Under the pieces are notes generated by a model that worked only from the letters and a program-made list of their open reading frames with translations, was not told where the DNA came from and did no database searches. From Chitinophagaceae bacterium (GTDB lineage: Bacteria > Bacteroidota > Bacteroidia > Chitinophagales > Chitinophagaceae), in contig JADJOC010000010.1 in NCBI GenBank assembly GCA_016713965.1, positions 1-64,000 on the forward strand: DNA of 64,000 bases, written 5' to 3'. Below are positions 1-9,689 of the stretch, one piece after another (within the stretch, counting starts at the first letter, position 1; every line of letters begins with the position of its first letter). The position numbers and the translations under genes were made by a program.

Positions 1-44
1 ATTAAAACTTCCATTTTACAAGTGTGTGATTTTGTAATTAAAGA

Positions 45-494
45 TTATTCACTCAACTTGTCGGCTACAATCGACCGTTGGTAAGCTTACAGGATGTTCT
101 TCTACACAAAACAATGCAATATTACTTATACGAATTTGGTCAAGGCTTTCAAGAATTTTCAAGTCGGAATTTTGAGAATTCCTGTCATTGTTTTACAATT
201 ACCGGTGCCGTAGATACTTTACCTAACTCTTTCCTTTCCTTTAAGTTCTCCTTTTTCTTCATCAATTTCTTTTTAGAGGTCTCTGATTTCAGTAGTTGGT
301 GCTAAGTCAGGAACCTAAGCCGTATTTATCTCAGATCATTAAGTACTTGTTGAAGTCTGTTGCTATTTACAAATATGAATATTTTGAACCTCTAACGCCT
401 CTTCGTTGTCTGATGTCGCAAAATGTGTCAATATTGTTTGACAGGATAGGTTTTCAAAAAACTCTTTTTGGAGTAGGTTGTATACTCCGATCAT
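45..494 (-). pseudogene. Decayed DUF488 family gene (second of a pair)
   Basis: No open frame remains, but moving between frames on the minus strand recovers pieces typical of DUF488 proteins: a start MIGVY, then DIRQRRGV, APTTEIRDL, EEKGELKGKE, IRISNIALFCVEEHP and a final ADKLSE followed by TAA. DUF488 proteins are small and of unknown biochemical role; the C-terminal CxxEHPxxCHR-like segment is the family signature. Here the part after EEHP is scrambled, and several frame changes and in-frame stops lie between the pieces. The ATG overlaps the TGA of the upstream DUF488 gene, so the two were once translationally coupled. This is a pseudogene unless the sequence is very error-rich. Confidence in the family is good, from motif recognition only. 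Confidence 0.6.
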
Positions 495-1069
495 GAAAAA
501 ATTCCATATTTATAAATAAGCTTTTCTTGATGTTGCGTTAATTGGTTTCCAAATAAGTCATATTCTGAAAGGCCTTTACTTAATTCATTTATAACTATTG
601 ATTGTTCCGGCTTAGTTTACCTTTTTCGTCAGTAATGTGTTTAGATCAATGTTATCTGTAATTAAAACCTTAGATTAATTTACTCCTTAAGCGTTCATGG
701 AAACACTTTCTCTACACATTGGCCGTATATTAATGTGTATGTCCTTATTGTAGGCAGATTTTGGTCATCAACTACCATTTAGGAAAAATTCTTTCATTTT
801 TACCGCTTCATAGTCGACCTTACCGCCTGATATCGTAACAAGTAGTGTCTTTTGGCCCGCCCCCGATAGTGTCACCCTAAAGCTATTTGGAAATACCGTT
901 CCTTTCAAAAGAATTTAAGGTCGTTTTGGTTTGAATTGAGGATTAAATTTTGAATACGGTTGGGAACGGACATCAGTGAATATTCAATGCCAAATTGTTT
1001 CAGAAAAGCAAGAAAATCCTCTGGCTTTCTGTTACAGTGGCCGATGGTATAAAGTGGCTTTTTTCCCAT
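491..1069 (-). pseudogene. Decayed DUF488 family gene (first of a pair)
   Basis: The start reads MGKKPLYTIGHCNRKPEDFL, which matches the usual DUF488 N-terminus (YTIGHxNR). After a frame change come DVRSQPYSKFNPQF, fragments resembling GDTIGG-PKDTTCYD and DYEAVKMKEFFLNG, then ITDNID, INELSKGLSEYDLFGNQL and a last stretch ending at TGA. At least three frame changes and several stops interrupt it. The start lies about 70 bp from the attC-like site at 1140-1337 in the reading direction, so it would be the first gene of a cassette. Intact relatives are about 190 residues long, which matches the span here. Confidence 0.6.
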
Positions 1070-1139
1070 ATTTCAAAGTTACGATTTTTGTCTTTGTTTG
1101 TTACTATGTTCATTGTCTGCATCACGCCATAGTGCCGAC

Positions 1140-1337
1140 GCCCAACGAACAGGGCTTGCCGAAGCGGTGTTGGGGAATTCCGTCCGCCTGATTAACTAAG
1201 CTTACAATTTATAAACAGCCGATGATTTGGTATAGCTAAATTCAATAACGTCCTGTTGATATATAGAAGCCAATTGAAAAACAAAAGCTGGAAACATTAT
1301 TCTGTCCGTTCTCATTTTGGCAAACCCCATGTTGAAC
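1140..1337 (-). repeat. attC-like imperfect palindrome 1 (minus strand)
   Basis: Read on the minus strand, the site begins with GTTCAAC, which fits the attC R'' consensus RYYYAAC, and ends with GTTGGGC, which fits R' GTTRRRY. Just inside lie complementary arms GGGGTTTGCC (1319-1328) and GGCAAGCCC (1151-1159), as expected for L''/L'. The roughly 160-nt interior is long for a cassette site but within the range of large attC sites. It lies directly before a decayed DUF488 gene in the same orientation. An IS91-like element begins exactly at its R'' box. Of the four palindromes this has the best box match. Assignment as a recombination site is inference. Confidence 0.45.
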
Positions 1338-1400
1338 AAAACCTTCGGTAGCCGATCATCATTTAAACTCTGTAAATTTATTACTCAAACATTACCTATC

Positions 1401-2353
1401 ATGCAAAAAAAATCATCTGAAGATTTAAGGTATAACAACAATACCTTAATCAGGAAACGCCGCAGTTACAGGATTTGCCGGTTTATTATAACGCTTTGAA
1501 CGTATTATTAGCATTTTGGGCCGTAGCCCCAAAACCTTTGAAACTATTCACGCCACCTGGCTAATATGACCTTTACACTTTTAAATGTTTGACTACTGAG
1601 CTGGATGCAGAGCAGGTGAAAGATTATTTGTACTTGTTGAAACAACGAAGCCCTACACCCTCGCAAACCTATTTCAACATACGGTATATAGTCTTCGGTT
1701 AAAGCTAAAAACAGAAGGTTTGCCTTATTTGTTTTTGCATTTACCCACTATTAAAAAAAAAAAAAACTTCCTGTAATACTTAGCAAAGAAGAAGTGTGGC
1801 GTATGCTTAGTACAGCAAAGTTATTAAAGCACCGCATCCTTATTGGTTTAATTTATGGCTGAGGCTCATGCTGCCTCGAAGTGCGTAATATCCGCCCTGG
1901 TAGATTTATTAGTGTTTGAGCGTACGCAACCGCATATTGAACAAAGCAAAGGCAATAAAGACAGATACGTTCCTTTGAGCCATCATTTAATACGTGGCAT
2001 ACAAAAATATATTGCAAGCGAACATCCACAAGAATATTTATTAAATGGTAAGCCCAACGAACGAGCCGGGAGGCGATTTTGATTTCCGCTATAGCAGCGT
2101 GGGTAAATGGGTTATACAATCCATTGCTAAACAAGCAGGGATTAACAAAGAGGTGCATACCCATACCTTGCGTCATTGCTATGCTACGCATTTGCTTGAA
2201 GATGGTATCAACATCGTTACACTCAAAGATTTATTGGGACATCAATCCATAGAAACAACGATGGAATATTTACATGTATGCCAATTGCAAAATTTAAAAT
2301 CATTTAGTCCACTAGATACATTATTTGCCCAATGCGCCCCACAGCCCAGGTAG
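1401..2353 (+). pseudogene. Tyrosine recombinase of IS91-like element, broken
   Basis: The start MQKKSSEDLRYN parallels MTKKSPEDLRYN in copy 2. After several frame changes the C-terminal catalytic part is readable: HTHTLRHCYATHLLEDG carries the H-x-x-R box, LLGHQSIETTMEYLHV carries the GH box and the tyrosine, and SKGNKDRYVPL carries the beta-hairpin lysine. This is the usual XerC/D-type catalytic domain, about 300 residues when repaired. Its stop overlaps the start of the transposase frame by about 20 bp, so the genes were probably coupled. Homopolymer indels around 1430-1700 destroy the N-terminal half. The recombinase could assist element resolution, but no function can be shown. Confidence 0.6.
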
Positions 2354-3422
2354 CCACCGCTATTGACTTATTGGGCAATGAAGTAGGCAAATGAATTTAC
2401 CGGCATGTATTAAAGACACCTGTGTTACACAACAATGCCGCACATCGGCATTGGGAGGCCATGTAGATGCCTGCAGGCAGTTGTGGTACCCTTCACATTT
2501 CTTACAACCTTGTTGTAACCGCCATTGCCCCAATGCCAGGGCCATAAGCGTGTGCAATGGATACAAAAACGTGAAGCAGAATTATTGCCTACGGTGTATT
2601 ACCATGTGGTGTTCACTTTGCCGGCAGAGCTGAACCCGCTTTGCCTGGAAAGCCCCAGGCTGGTGTACGGTGCTTTGTTTGAAAGCGCCTGGCAAACCCT
2701 GCAAAGATGGGGCCGCTAAAAATTTACAATTGGGCATGATTTGTATTTTGCATACCTGGGGCAAACCTTTCATTGCATCCACACTTGCATTGCATAGTTC
2801 CAGGGCTGGTATTGATGCTAAAGGCAATTGGCAAAAAATAGATGCAAAGGATAAATTTTTATTCCCGGTAAAGGCGATGGGTAAAATATACCGGGCAAAA
2901 TATGTTGCCAGCTTACGCAAGCAAAATTATAATGACAAAGCGTTAATAGAAACCCTGTTTTTAAAAACTGGGTGGTATATGCCAAGCGTCCTTTTGGTAA
3001 CCCTTCCAGTGTAATTGAATACCTGGGCCGCTATACCCACAAAGTTGCCATCAGTAACCAACGCATAAAAGCTGTAAACAAAGATGGGGTTACATTCCAA
3101 TACAAAGATTATAAAGGGCAAGGCATCCAAAAAGAAATGCGGTTAAGTGTACAAGAATTTGTCCGCCGTTTTAGCATGCATATTTTACCACATCGTTTTG
3201 TACGCATCAGGCATTATGGTTTTTGAGTAGCACCTGGAAGCGAAAAATTAAAAGGCTTACAACAAAAAATTAGCTGTGCAAATACCCATTAGGAAGTACA
3301 AACCCTTTTGCACAAATGCCCTCATTGCAAAACGGGGAACACTGGTAACAATAGCTGTATTTGGTAAACGTGGGCCACCTTCAAAATATCTTACGGAAAC
3401 AAAACCTATTGCCTGTAGCTAA
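2332..3422 (+). pseudogene. IS91 family HUH transposase, broken
   Basis: Fragments across frames match the copy at 15890-16993: an N-terminal zinc-binding region (RNRHCPQCQG-like), the conserved segment VYYHVVFTLPAELNPL, and a C-terminal VIEYLGRYTHKVAISNQRI holding the predicted catalytic tyrosine. The segment that contains the HUH histidines in copy 2 (HPHLHCI) is frame-scrambled here by a lost G in several G runs. The family nicks one strand and transposes by a rolling-circle mechanism. At least five indels separate this copy from an open frame. Confidence 0.65.
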
Positions 3423-3634
3423 ATTATGGGTAGGGGATTTTTTGTGCGTATGAAAACAAAAGTGCTACCTTAGGTTGCTAACCTGGCAAAAATAGCAGCC
3501 ATAAAAAAATACCTATGTAAATTGAAAATGTTTTGCTCAGCTACACTCAACCATAACCCCATAACATCGGCATCGGTTTCGTTCAACATCGCTTTCATTG
3601 TTCGTCCTACGGACGCAACGAAGGCTTAGTTATT

Positions 3635-4044
3635 GTACGCATAAACTTATCTCCGCCGTCATCTATAATGTGAGTATCTGTCGAACCGAATGATGGTTGG
3701 GAGTAGGGCAAGGCAGGCTCTTGGGCAGGTTGGTTCTTGTGCGATGGGTTTGTGTGCCTGACCATGTTCCTGACTTGCAGCGTTGGCTTGTTAGAGTGGT
3801 CGTCTTGCTGGGTTTGTATGACAGGGTGGTAAAAGTATTGAACTTAGTAAAGCCCTTTTTATAAATTCCCAATTGTTATCTTCTTTTTATTTCTACCTGA
3901 TTTAGTTCTTTGCTCTTTTAATTTTCATTACATAAATATTCATTCTAATCAACTGAATTGCCAAAATGAAAATTAGAGCTATAATGGTTATTATAAAATA
4001 GGTGGTGTACATTGTTTATTTTTTTATAGATAAAATATATTTCG
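3635..4044. other. Gene-free stretch with hairpin element
   Basis: This 410-bp stretch between the right end of IS91-like copy 1 and the decayed cytochrome gene holds the hairpin element at 3708-3778 and a G/T-rich segment, then AT-rich sequence. No start codon with a plausible open frame longer than about 60 codons and no RNA gene was recognised. Confidence 0.5.
3708..3778. repeat. Conserved-loop hairpin element H1
   Basis: Arms of 22 nt at 3708-3729 and 3757-3778 pair at most positions. The mismatches include the CTCTT/ACAT offset that recurs in H2-H4. The loop on the plus strand contains GGGTTTGTGTG, which is shared exactly with H2. It lies between the cytochrome genes and IS91-like copy 1. 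Confidence 0.6.
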
Positions 4045-5342
4045 CTAATCTTTTTCTCTGTCGTCATCGGTAAGCTGTGTTAGTGCAGGCATTTGTGGAT
4101 AGTCAGGTCTTTTTTTGCCGGGTGCTTTTATCCATTGTTTTAAACCTTCTTTATCTGTTGCATATATCGTTACCATTTCGGTTATTGGCGGACCCACTAA
4201 TTTTTCTTTTTCTTTATGGCAACTGCTGCAATTCATTTGAAAATAGCTGCACCTTTGCAACTGTTCCCTAATGTAGAATCTATTTTTAACTCGGCTTGCT
4301 CTGTTGGTGGGTTTTCTCTGCTTCTTTTGATAGCCTTTCAAATTTGCAGTATTAGCTGCCATTACTTTTTGATGGTCAAAGCGTTAGCCCTGTACACACG
4401 CCTATTGCCACCCATAAAAACGACGGTAATGCCCAATGCAATAAACCACTTTTCCAAAATGTTTGTCTATGTTTTCAGGCTTGCCTGTAATGGCTTTCCA
4501 AATCCACCACATGGCAGGCAAGGCAATGGTTGCAACTGATTAGTATCACCAATATCAGCCGCCAATCAAACCCCTTTGTAGGTAAGGTTAACATTACCAA
4601 CGGACCAATAATAAATTGTGCTACTGATGCTGCCAATGTAAGCGAATAGGCTTTTTTCTTTACATCATATCTTGTCAAGCGTTCAAAGTACTCTTCAAAT
4701 GGATAACCTTTTCTGCCCATGTACCAGAAAATAAACAAACCAGTTACTGCCATTGATGCAGTAATAAAATGCAGGTATCTTGGAAATACATTTGGCAAAA
4801 GCAATGCACTGAAAAATCCTTTACTGTTCCCCATTTTTCGGGAAACAACATCAGGTTTACGTTTACTAAAATATTAATGGAATGAATAAAATAATGCCGT
4901 TGCTGTGGCAATAATTGCAATGTTTAATGGTTTATTTTTATCCAGCACATGCCACGTGTATTTGTTTAAATAGGTAAGCAGAAAAGCAACTGTTACCAAT
5001 GGTATAATGGCAATCCACATACCGCCTGTAAGCGATGTAGCTGTATAAAATAAGTAGCGTAAAGTTGAGATATTTAACAACGGGCCAACTCCTAATACAA
5101 CTGCAAGGTTTTTGTTTACGGTGATGGTTCTTGAAATTGTCGTGCAAGGTTGTTATAATCTTTATCTTTCAACCCCTTATCTGGCACCATAAGGTTAATA
5201 CTGTACCGCCAATCATCAGATTTACGAATATGATGCAGCAAAAAGAAACGATTAAAAGCGTTACCAATAACCATTCTGGCAAGGGTAAATCCAATGGTAT
5301 ATTTCTTGGAACAGGTGTATTAATTTGTAATAACTGAAACAT
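4045..5342 (-). pseudogene. Membrane protein with C-terminal cytochrome c domain, broken
   Basis: Joined across frames, the product would start MFQLLQINTPVPRNIPLDLP and be about 430 residues: seven or more hydrophobic segments (PEWLLVTLLIVSFCCIIFV, WIAIIPLVTVAFLLTYL, YLHFITASMAVTGLFIFWY, FIIGPLVMLTLP), then a C-terminal domain with CSSCH, a c-type heme attachment motif, and a late MPALTQLTDDDRE segment. At least four frame changes (near 5120, 4860, 4520 and 4370) break it. Together with the upstream gene it resembles paired membrane cytochromes with fused c-heme domains found in Bacteroidota, probably respiratory. The exact family was not identified. More heavily broken than the surrounding small genes, so a true pseudogene is favoured. 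Confidence 0.5.
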
Positions 5343-5371
5343 ACTTATTTGAAATATTGAATGAAAATATT

Positions 5372-6863
5372 TTATTTGTTTAATGCTGTTTGGTTTTGCT
5401 AATGAATCAGCTTTTAGTTTATCCTGCTTATCAATCAACTTCACCACTGCATCTACACTTTGATTGGGATTTCATTATTACACCTTCATTTTGTGCACCT
5501 TCAATTACATCGCCTGTTTGCTGTAAATGTTTGATGTATGCAGCTAAAGCATCTAATTCTTTTTATTTCCTGAAATTCAGGCATAAAGGTTCTTCCGTTG
5601 TGCATCCCTTTTGTAAAGGCGGCAATAGAACCTTCTTCAAAGGGTTTGTCTTTGCCGTACATTTTTTCAAATACGGTTACAATAGAATTGATGCCTTGTG
5701 TGGTATGGCAGCGGCTGCATGTAAGTACAAATACATTTTTACCTGCTTCAATCTTATTGGTTTCAGTTACTTCGGGTGTTGATGTGTAAGTGGCATATTT
5801 TAGAATGCCATCTCTTTTATATAAAGGATAGTCTTTCTTTTAACAAATTGCTATACATATAGCCGCTAATCACATAAGGCTTGCGGATAAATTCTCTAAC
5901 TCTTTCAAAAATGCCTAAGAAACCAAATGCCATTATGCAGGGAATGATAACCATTGCAAAACGAACTTTTTTGGGTTTCCATAATCCTATAACAGCTATA
6001 ATTAAAACTGTTGAGATAGCACCAATGATTATATACTTCAATAGATTGTAGTATTGTGCAAATTGTAAAGTACCTACTGCGGTACTCATGTTTTCCGTCA
6101 TAGCTTGGCATGGCACGGTAGTAAAGATGGCTCCTGCCAATGAGAGCGGTGCCCAAATCAGTATCCAGATGGATGATTGTTTTACTGCTCTTGCTCTTGG
6201 CTCGGTATTTTTCTTTGTAAAAATGGTGGTGAGCAAATAACCAAATATGCCGCCCATCAACATAGCCGTTGGTGTACGGAAAAGTAATTGTGGAATATAA
6301 ATAGGATTGGTAAACCCGTTGATTAAGCTTATGATGTGTGTTCCAATTGCCCGGATCCATCATAAACCTAAAATGGAAACGATAATTGCCATTGTTATCC
6401 ATGAAAAGATGGATAAGAACCAACCAAATTTTATATGTCTTAGTTTTGCTTTAAGCGATTTATTTGAATTTTTCCATGTAAGAAAATAAATCAAAATCAA
6501 TACTACTTCGGTTATAAACACTAACCATTCTATAAACCATGCCCAATAGAAAACCCGTATCAAACTGGCTATGGACGAAGGGCTAACTACAGAAACAGAA
6601 AGCCAAATACCCACACCCGTCATTGCTCCCAATGTAGTAGTAATGATAAAGCCCACTTTCATCATTTTGTACACCATTGCATCCCACTCAGGATTGGTAA
6701 TTTGATTGGCAGAACTGTTCATTACACCCTGCTGCTCCAGCCTTGTGATGTAAGGAATAAAACCTACTGCTAATCCATGATTGATGCAAACGTGAAGAAT
6801 AGCAATGAGTGCAATCAGAAACCTGTCGTTAAGCCAATCTAAATGAAACATGGGGAAATCCAT
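5372..6863 (-). pseudogene. Membrane subunit with C-terminal cytochrome c domain, broken
   Basis: The N-terminus MDFPMFHLDWLNDRFLIALI begins an intact 167-residue frame with four hydrophobic helices, including histidine-bearing LHVCINHGLAVG. A frame change near 6355 leads to a second membrane block (LLFRTPTAMLMGGIFGYLL through GFLGIFERVREF), then TSTPEVTETNKIEAGKNVF and CSRCH, a c-type heme motif, near 5710. The helix layout, with early histidines, recalls subunit I of bd-type oxidases, but this is a weak analogy. The end is uncertain; a TAA at 5372 just before the next gene is proposed. It is the first of two adjacent cytochrome genes at the tail of a ten-gene run. Confidence 0.5.
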
Positions 6864-7043
6864 AACCTAAATACTTTAGGCTGCAAAGGTGATTTTCTAT
6901 TGGCGTATGACATAAAAATAGCAGAGTGGGATGTTTAGAAAACAATCCTGCCTTGTTTGGAAAAACAGCTATGTATATTGAAAAACGTGGGTGCTGATTT
7001 TAAAAAAACGTTTATAAAGTTTTGAAAATCAACTTAACACTTT

Positions 7044-7388
7044 TTATTTTTTTGATGAAAGTAATTTAATGTAAGTAACCTTAAAGCGGTCATTTACCAC
7101 TTCGCCCTGCACTTCTGCTTTGCGTATAGCGTTACAAAAGCCCATCTTTCCATGTGCATCGCCAAATGAATCAATATTTGCTCCATCAATAAAATGCGCC
7201 TTGCCCTTAATGCGTACAGCAAGGTCGCAGTTTTCGCCTTTTAAATGGAATTTACATTCGCCGCAAGAAACTTCAACAGTTAGAATTTTCTTGCTAGGAT
7301 CGGGTTTTGAAATATCAGGCTGCTTGCTTTGGGCATTTGTTGCTTGAAAAATTATAGTGAAAATAAAAAGACTAAAAAGTTGTTTCAT
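7044..7388 (-). CDS. DUF6370-like secreted protein
   Basis: A 114-residue product. Residues 1-19 (MKQLFSLFIFTIIFQATNA) form a signal peptide, so the protein is exported. The mature part has VSCGECKFHLKGENCDLAVRI and GFCNAIRKAEVQGEV, with conserved cysteines in a CxxC...C...C pattern typical of the small DUF6370 proteins of Bacteroidota, whose role is unknown. The cysteines suggest metal binding or disulfides. It follows a chain of small genes and precedes the broken cytochromes, all on the same strand, consistent with a link to redox or metal handling. Family assignment is from recollection of the motif. Confidence 0.65.
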   Translation of the reverse strand: MKQLFSLFIFTIIFQATNAQSKQPDISKPDPSKKILTVEVSCGECKFHLKGENCDLAVRIKGKAHFIDGANIDSFGDAHGKMGFCNAIRKAEVQGEVVNDRFKVTYIKLLSSKK

Positions 7389-7412
7389 AAAAAATTATTG
7401 TTTAAAAATAAG

Positions 7413-7556
7413 CTAATGTTTTTCTTCATCTTCCTTTCTACATTCTTTAACGATGGTATGAAAAATATCATGTGCATCAGCGATTTGTTTTTTCAAAACA
7501 AACAAAAACGATGAAGTAGATAATAATAAAGTAAGTAGTACTAATTTGATTTTCAT
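7413..7556 (-). CDS. Tiny membrane or secreted protein, 47 residues
   Basis: A complete ATG-to-TAG frame. The N-terminal 20 residues are hydrophobic (MKIKLVLLTLLLSTSSFLFV), followed by a charged tail rich in His, Cys, Glu and Lys (DIFHTIVKECRKEDEEKH). It lies 24 bp upstream of the DUF6370 gene and 36 bp after the next small gene. The N-terminus could be a signal peptide or anchor. No family was recognised. Its place in an unbroken same-strand run supports it as real. Confidence 0.5.
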   Translation of the reverse strand: MKIKLVLLTLLLSTSSFLFVLKKQIADAHDIFHTIVKECRKEDEEKH

Positions 7557-7592
7557 TTTAAATGATTTTTGTTTTTTGCAAAAATAGGATAT

Positions 7593-7769
7593 TTAATGCC
7601 AAGCTGCCTGTGTAATCATTTTTGAAATCATCATCACAACACATAATAAAAATAGTAATAATGATATACGATTAATTCGGTGCATTGCCTTAATCATTTT
7701 GTTATCCGTTTCTGTTTCGTTCCTTTTGCTAAGATATAAATAGTCAGCTATTAGTTTAAATGCTTTCAT
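7593..7769 (-). CDS. Small single-span membrane protein, 58 residues
   Basis: A complete frame starting MKAFKLIADYLYLSKRNETE with one C-terminal membrane helix (ISLLLFLLCVVMMISKMI). The layout of an N-terminal soluble stretch, the MHRIN motif and one helix is seen in small uncharacterised Bacteroidota proteins near redox operons. It starts 12 bp after the stop of the YHS gene, so cotranslation within the same transcript is likely. Function unknown. Confidence 0.5.
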   Translation of the reverse strand: MKAFKLIADYLYLSKRNETETDNKMIKAMHRINRISLLLFLLCVVMMISKMITQAAWH

Positions 7770-7781
7770 TGGTGATAGATT

Positions 7782-8099
7782 TTATTTGATTGTTTTTGTA
7801 ATGTACCCTTTTGGGTTTTTCAAAAATTCATCCTTGCACTCCTTGCTGCAAAAGGCAAATATTTTCTTGTTAAAAATAGTTGTGTCTTTCATAAACCTAA
7901 ACGCAGGCATACCACATACAAGGTCTTTCTTGCTTGCAAGGTCGGCTTCTGTTAATGTTATTTTTTTAGTTGAATCCGCAAATTTTGGTGTTTTGATGGT
8001 ATCGATATTTGATGCAGGATTTTGTTTAGTTTGTTGCTTGCAAGCTATTAAAATGATGGTAGCTGTGAACATTGCAAGTGATGTGATAGTTTTATACAT
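7782..8099 (-). CDS. YHS domain lipoprotein
   Basis: The start is taken at MYKTITSLAMF (8099) rather than an upstream TTG, because it begins a lipoprotein signal with lipobox cysteine (IILIACKQQ). The product is 105 residues. Its C-terminal half is a YHS-type domain: DLVCGMPAF, then FCSKECKDEFLKNPKGYI. Such domains occur with copper and heavy-metal proteins, where the CxxxC-type cysteines may bind metal. It is preceded by a small membrane protein gene (13 bp apart) and sits in the SCO-cytochrome run, so metal handling for a respiratory enzyme is a reasonable inference. Confidence 0.75.
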   Translation of the reverse strand: MYKTITSLAMFTATIILIACKQQTKQNPASNIDTIKTPKFADSTKKITLTEADLASKKDLVCGMPAFRFMKDTTIFNKKIFAFCSKECKDEFLKNPKGYITKTIK

Positions 8100-8112
8100 G
8101 ATAATCGATTTA

Positions 8113-8268
8113 TTAATTACTGTTGAAAATCCATTTAAAAAAGTGTACAATATTGTTCCATTGCAAAGCAATGATCGAGGCTAATAGTATGGTGAGTAAA
8201 AACTTTACCAACAGCTTCACTTTGTTGAACCTTTTTTCATGCTTCTTAATTACTTCATTTGTTTCCAT
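8113..8268 (-). CDS. Small single-span membrane protein, 51 residues
   Basis: A complete frame starting METNEVIKKHEKRFNKVKLL, with a basic amphipathic N-terminus and one hydrophobic helix (KFLLTILLASIIALQW), ending KWIFNSN. It lies 13 bp upstream of the YHS lipoprotein start and 82 bp after the AraC gene. No family was recognised; a small accessory subunit is possible. Confidence 0.5.
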   Translation of the reverse strand: METNEVIKKHEKRFNKVKLLVKFLLTILLASIIALQWNNIVHFFKWIFNSN

Positions 8269-8350
8269 TGTGTTTATTTTTTAGTTGTAGCCAACTGGTT
8301 TGATAATGACCAATCGGTCTTTGATAATGTTGGCTTTGCCTTTTACTATT

Positions 8351-9258
8351 TCAATCCGTATTGGCTTTGGATATGTTATTTGCTTTTTCATTTAATGATT
8401 GTTTTTCTGAAACATTCAGGCGTTGTGCCAGTATTCTTCTTAAAAATGTGATGAAATAAGAAGGGCTTTCAAAACCCAATTTGTAAGCCACTTCTGCCAC
8501 TGATAAAGAAGTGTAATGCAGTAGCCGCTGGGCTTCAATGGTTATTCTTTTTCTGATGAGTTCGCCACCCGTTACATTCCTGTAACAGTGGCAGAGCTTG
8601 TTTAAATAGTTGGTTGTTATGTATAATTTCTTTGCGTAAAAAGAAGGTGTTTTTTGCGTTGTATAATTTTCCTCCAACAGTTTTTCAAAAAGTATTATTT
8701 TTTCATCTTTTCCATTTGTTTTTTCAATAATGGAATGTTTGTGAAATTTCCTGTCTAAATCGTACAGCAGGATATTGAGATAGGAACGCAATACCTTTTC
8801 CACACCTTTTTGTTCAATAGCAGTTTCTTCCTGCATCAGTTGCAATATGGTGTTCCACCGTTCTGTTTGCTTTACTGTAAGGCGTACAAATGTGTCTGCA
8901 TCTTTTTTTAGAAAAGCAAACTGGTACAGTACATTATTGTTGTACCGCAATGAAAAAAACTTTCAGTAAAGCAAATGGCAAAGCCCTTGGCTGCCCTGTT
9001 AATATCTAAACTGAATACACTGTTAGGTTTTATGCAAATAACTTTTGGCTCGTCAAGCCTAATAGTACTGTTGTCTAAAAAAGTATTCCCATTGGCTTTT
9101 TCTACAAACAACAACATATAAAATGATTGCTTGTGCGGATGTTCTAAAAAAGGATAGTTTTCTAAAATCTTTTCTAAAGAACTAAACCAAAACGATTTGT
9201 TACTTGAATGAAAAACACTAACAGGGTAAACAGCAATGTTGGCTGTTTTTATACCCAT
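8351..9258 (-). CDS. AraC family transcriptional regulator (one frameshift)
   Basis: Two overlapping frames form one regulator of about 300 residues. The N-terminal frame (MGIKTANIAVYPVSVFH...) is a cupin-like AraC sensor region, with LDEPKVICIKPNSVFSLDI. The second frame carries the double helix-turn-helix: FYAKKLYITTNYLNKLC, then SVAEVAYKLGFESPSYFITFLRR, the classical second helix signature. The break is at a T run near 8955; eight rather than seven Ts would join FTESFF to SLRYNNNVL. It probably controls the adjoining small-gene, cytochrome and SCO cluster. The indel may be a sequencing error. Confidence 0.75.
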
Positions 9259-9297
9259 TAAATTGTAGTGATTGTTTAACTAATAAAACTGATTGAG

Positions 9298-9673
9298 CTA
9301 AACAAGCGAAGGCGGACGGAATACGGAACGTAGGTGAGCAGAACTTATAAAGGAAATATTAAACTTAGGGTAGGAAGTATTGTTATTGAAAATTATAACC
9401 TGTGTTGGCAACTCTATTGTATTGTGCTGGCAGAAAAGATTGATTTCCTTTGTTTTTAAATCGGGGAATTTTTGTTGTTGTTTTTGGTCTTGGTTCAATT
9501 GGTTTTCTAAGTAGCAAGAACCTTTACAAACAGGGATTACTTCAAAACGGTTGATACAAAGATTGGCAGCGATAAAGTCCTGATTGATTTTAAAAGCAGC
9601 CATAATCCATAGCTGACTAGTACCCTGTACAAAAAAAAGCAACTATAAGTAATATGGAAACTAATTTTTTCAA
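9298..9673 (-). CDS. Cys-rich small membrane-anchored protein (one frameshift)
   Basis: The main frame holds AAFKINQDFIAANLCINRF, then IPVCKGSCYLENQL and KTKEINLFCQ. This pattern is seen in short uncharacterised Bacteroidota proteins beside SCO or cytochrome genes. An N-terminal anchor (KKLVSILLIVAFF) is recovered in the adjacent frame starting at a TTG (9673), if one T is removed from the eight-T run near 9635. Repaired length is about 125 residues. The CxxxC pair suggests metal or disulfide chemistry. It lies 17 bp downstream of the SCO gene. Function unknown. Confidence 0.5.
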
Positions 9674-9689
9674 TGCTGCAAAAGTAAGC

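Larger units (their letters stand above)
1338..3634 (+). mobile_element. IS91-like element with tyrosine recombinase gene, copy 1 (decayed)
   Basis: About 2.3 kb, nearly identical to 15239-17207 apart from many small indels and a 345-bp segment that copy 2 lacks. The left end reads AAAACCTTCGGTAGCC next to GTTGAAC; the right end carries a hairpin (CGTCC-TAC-GGACG) and finishes CTTAGTTATT. It carries two reading frames in series: a tyrosine recombinase and an IS91-type HUH transposase. There are no terminal inverted repeats and no target duplication, as expected for rolling-circle elements. Both genes are broken, so this copy is not autonomous as sequenced. The right end is taken from the point where similarity to copy 2 stops. 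Confidence 0.7.

Noticed and set aside
78..496. Plus-strand open frames at the left edge
   Set aside because: They are antisense to the DUF488 remnants, have no family signature and no ribosome-binding context.
5905..6423. A 172-residue minus-strand frame rich in His and Tyr
   Set aside because: It overlaps the frame that carries the membrane helices of the cytochrome gene; its translation has no hydrophobic pattern and fits an out-of-frame reading.
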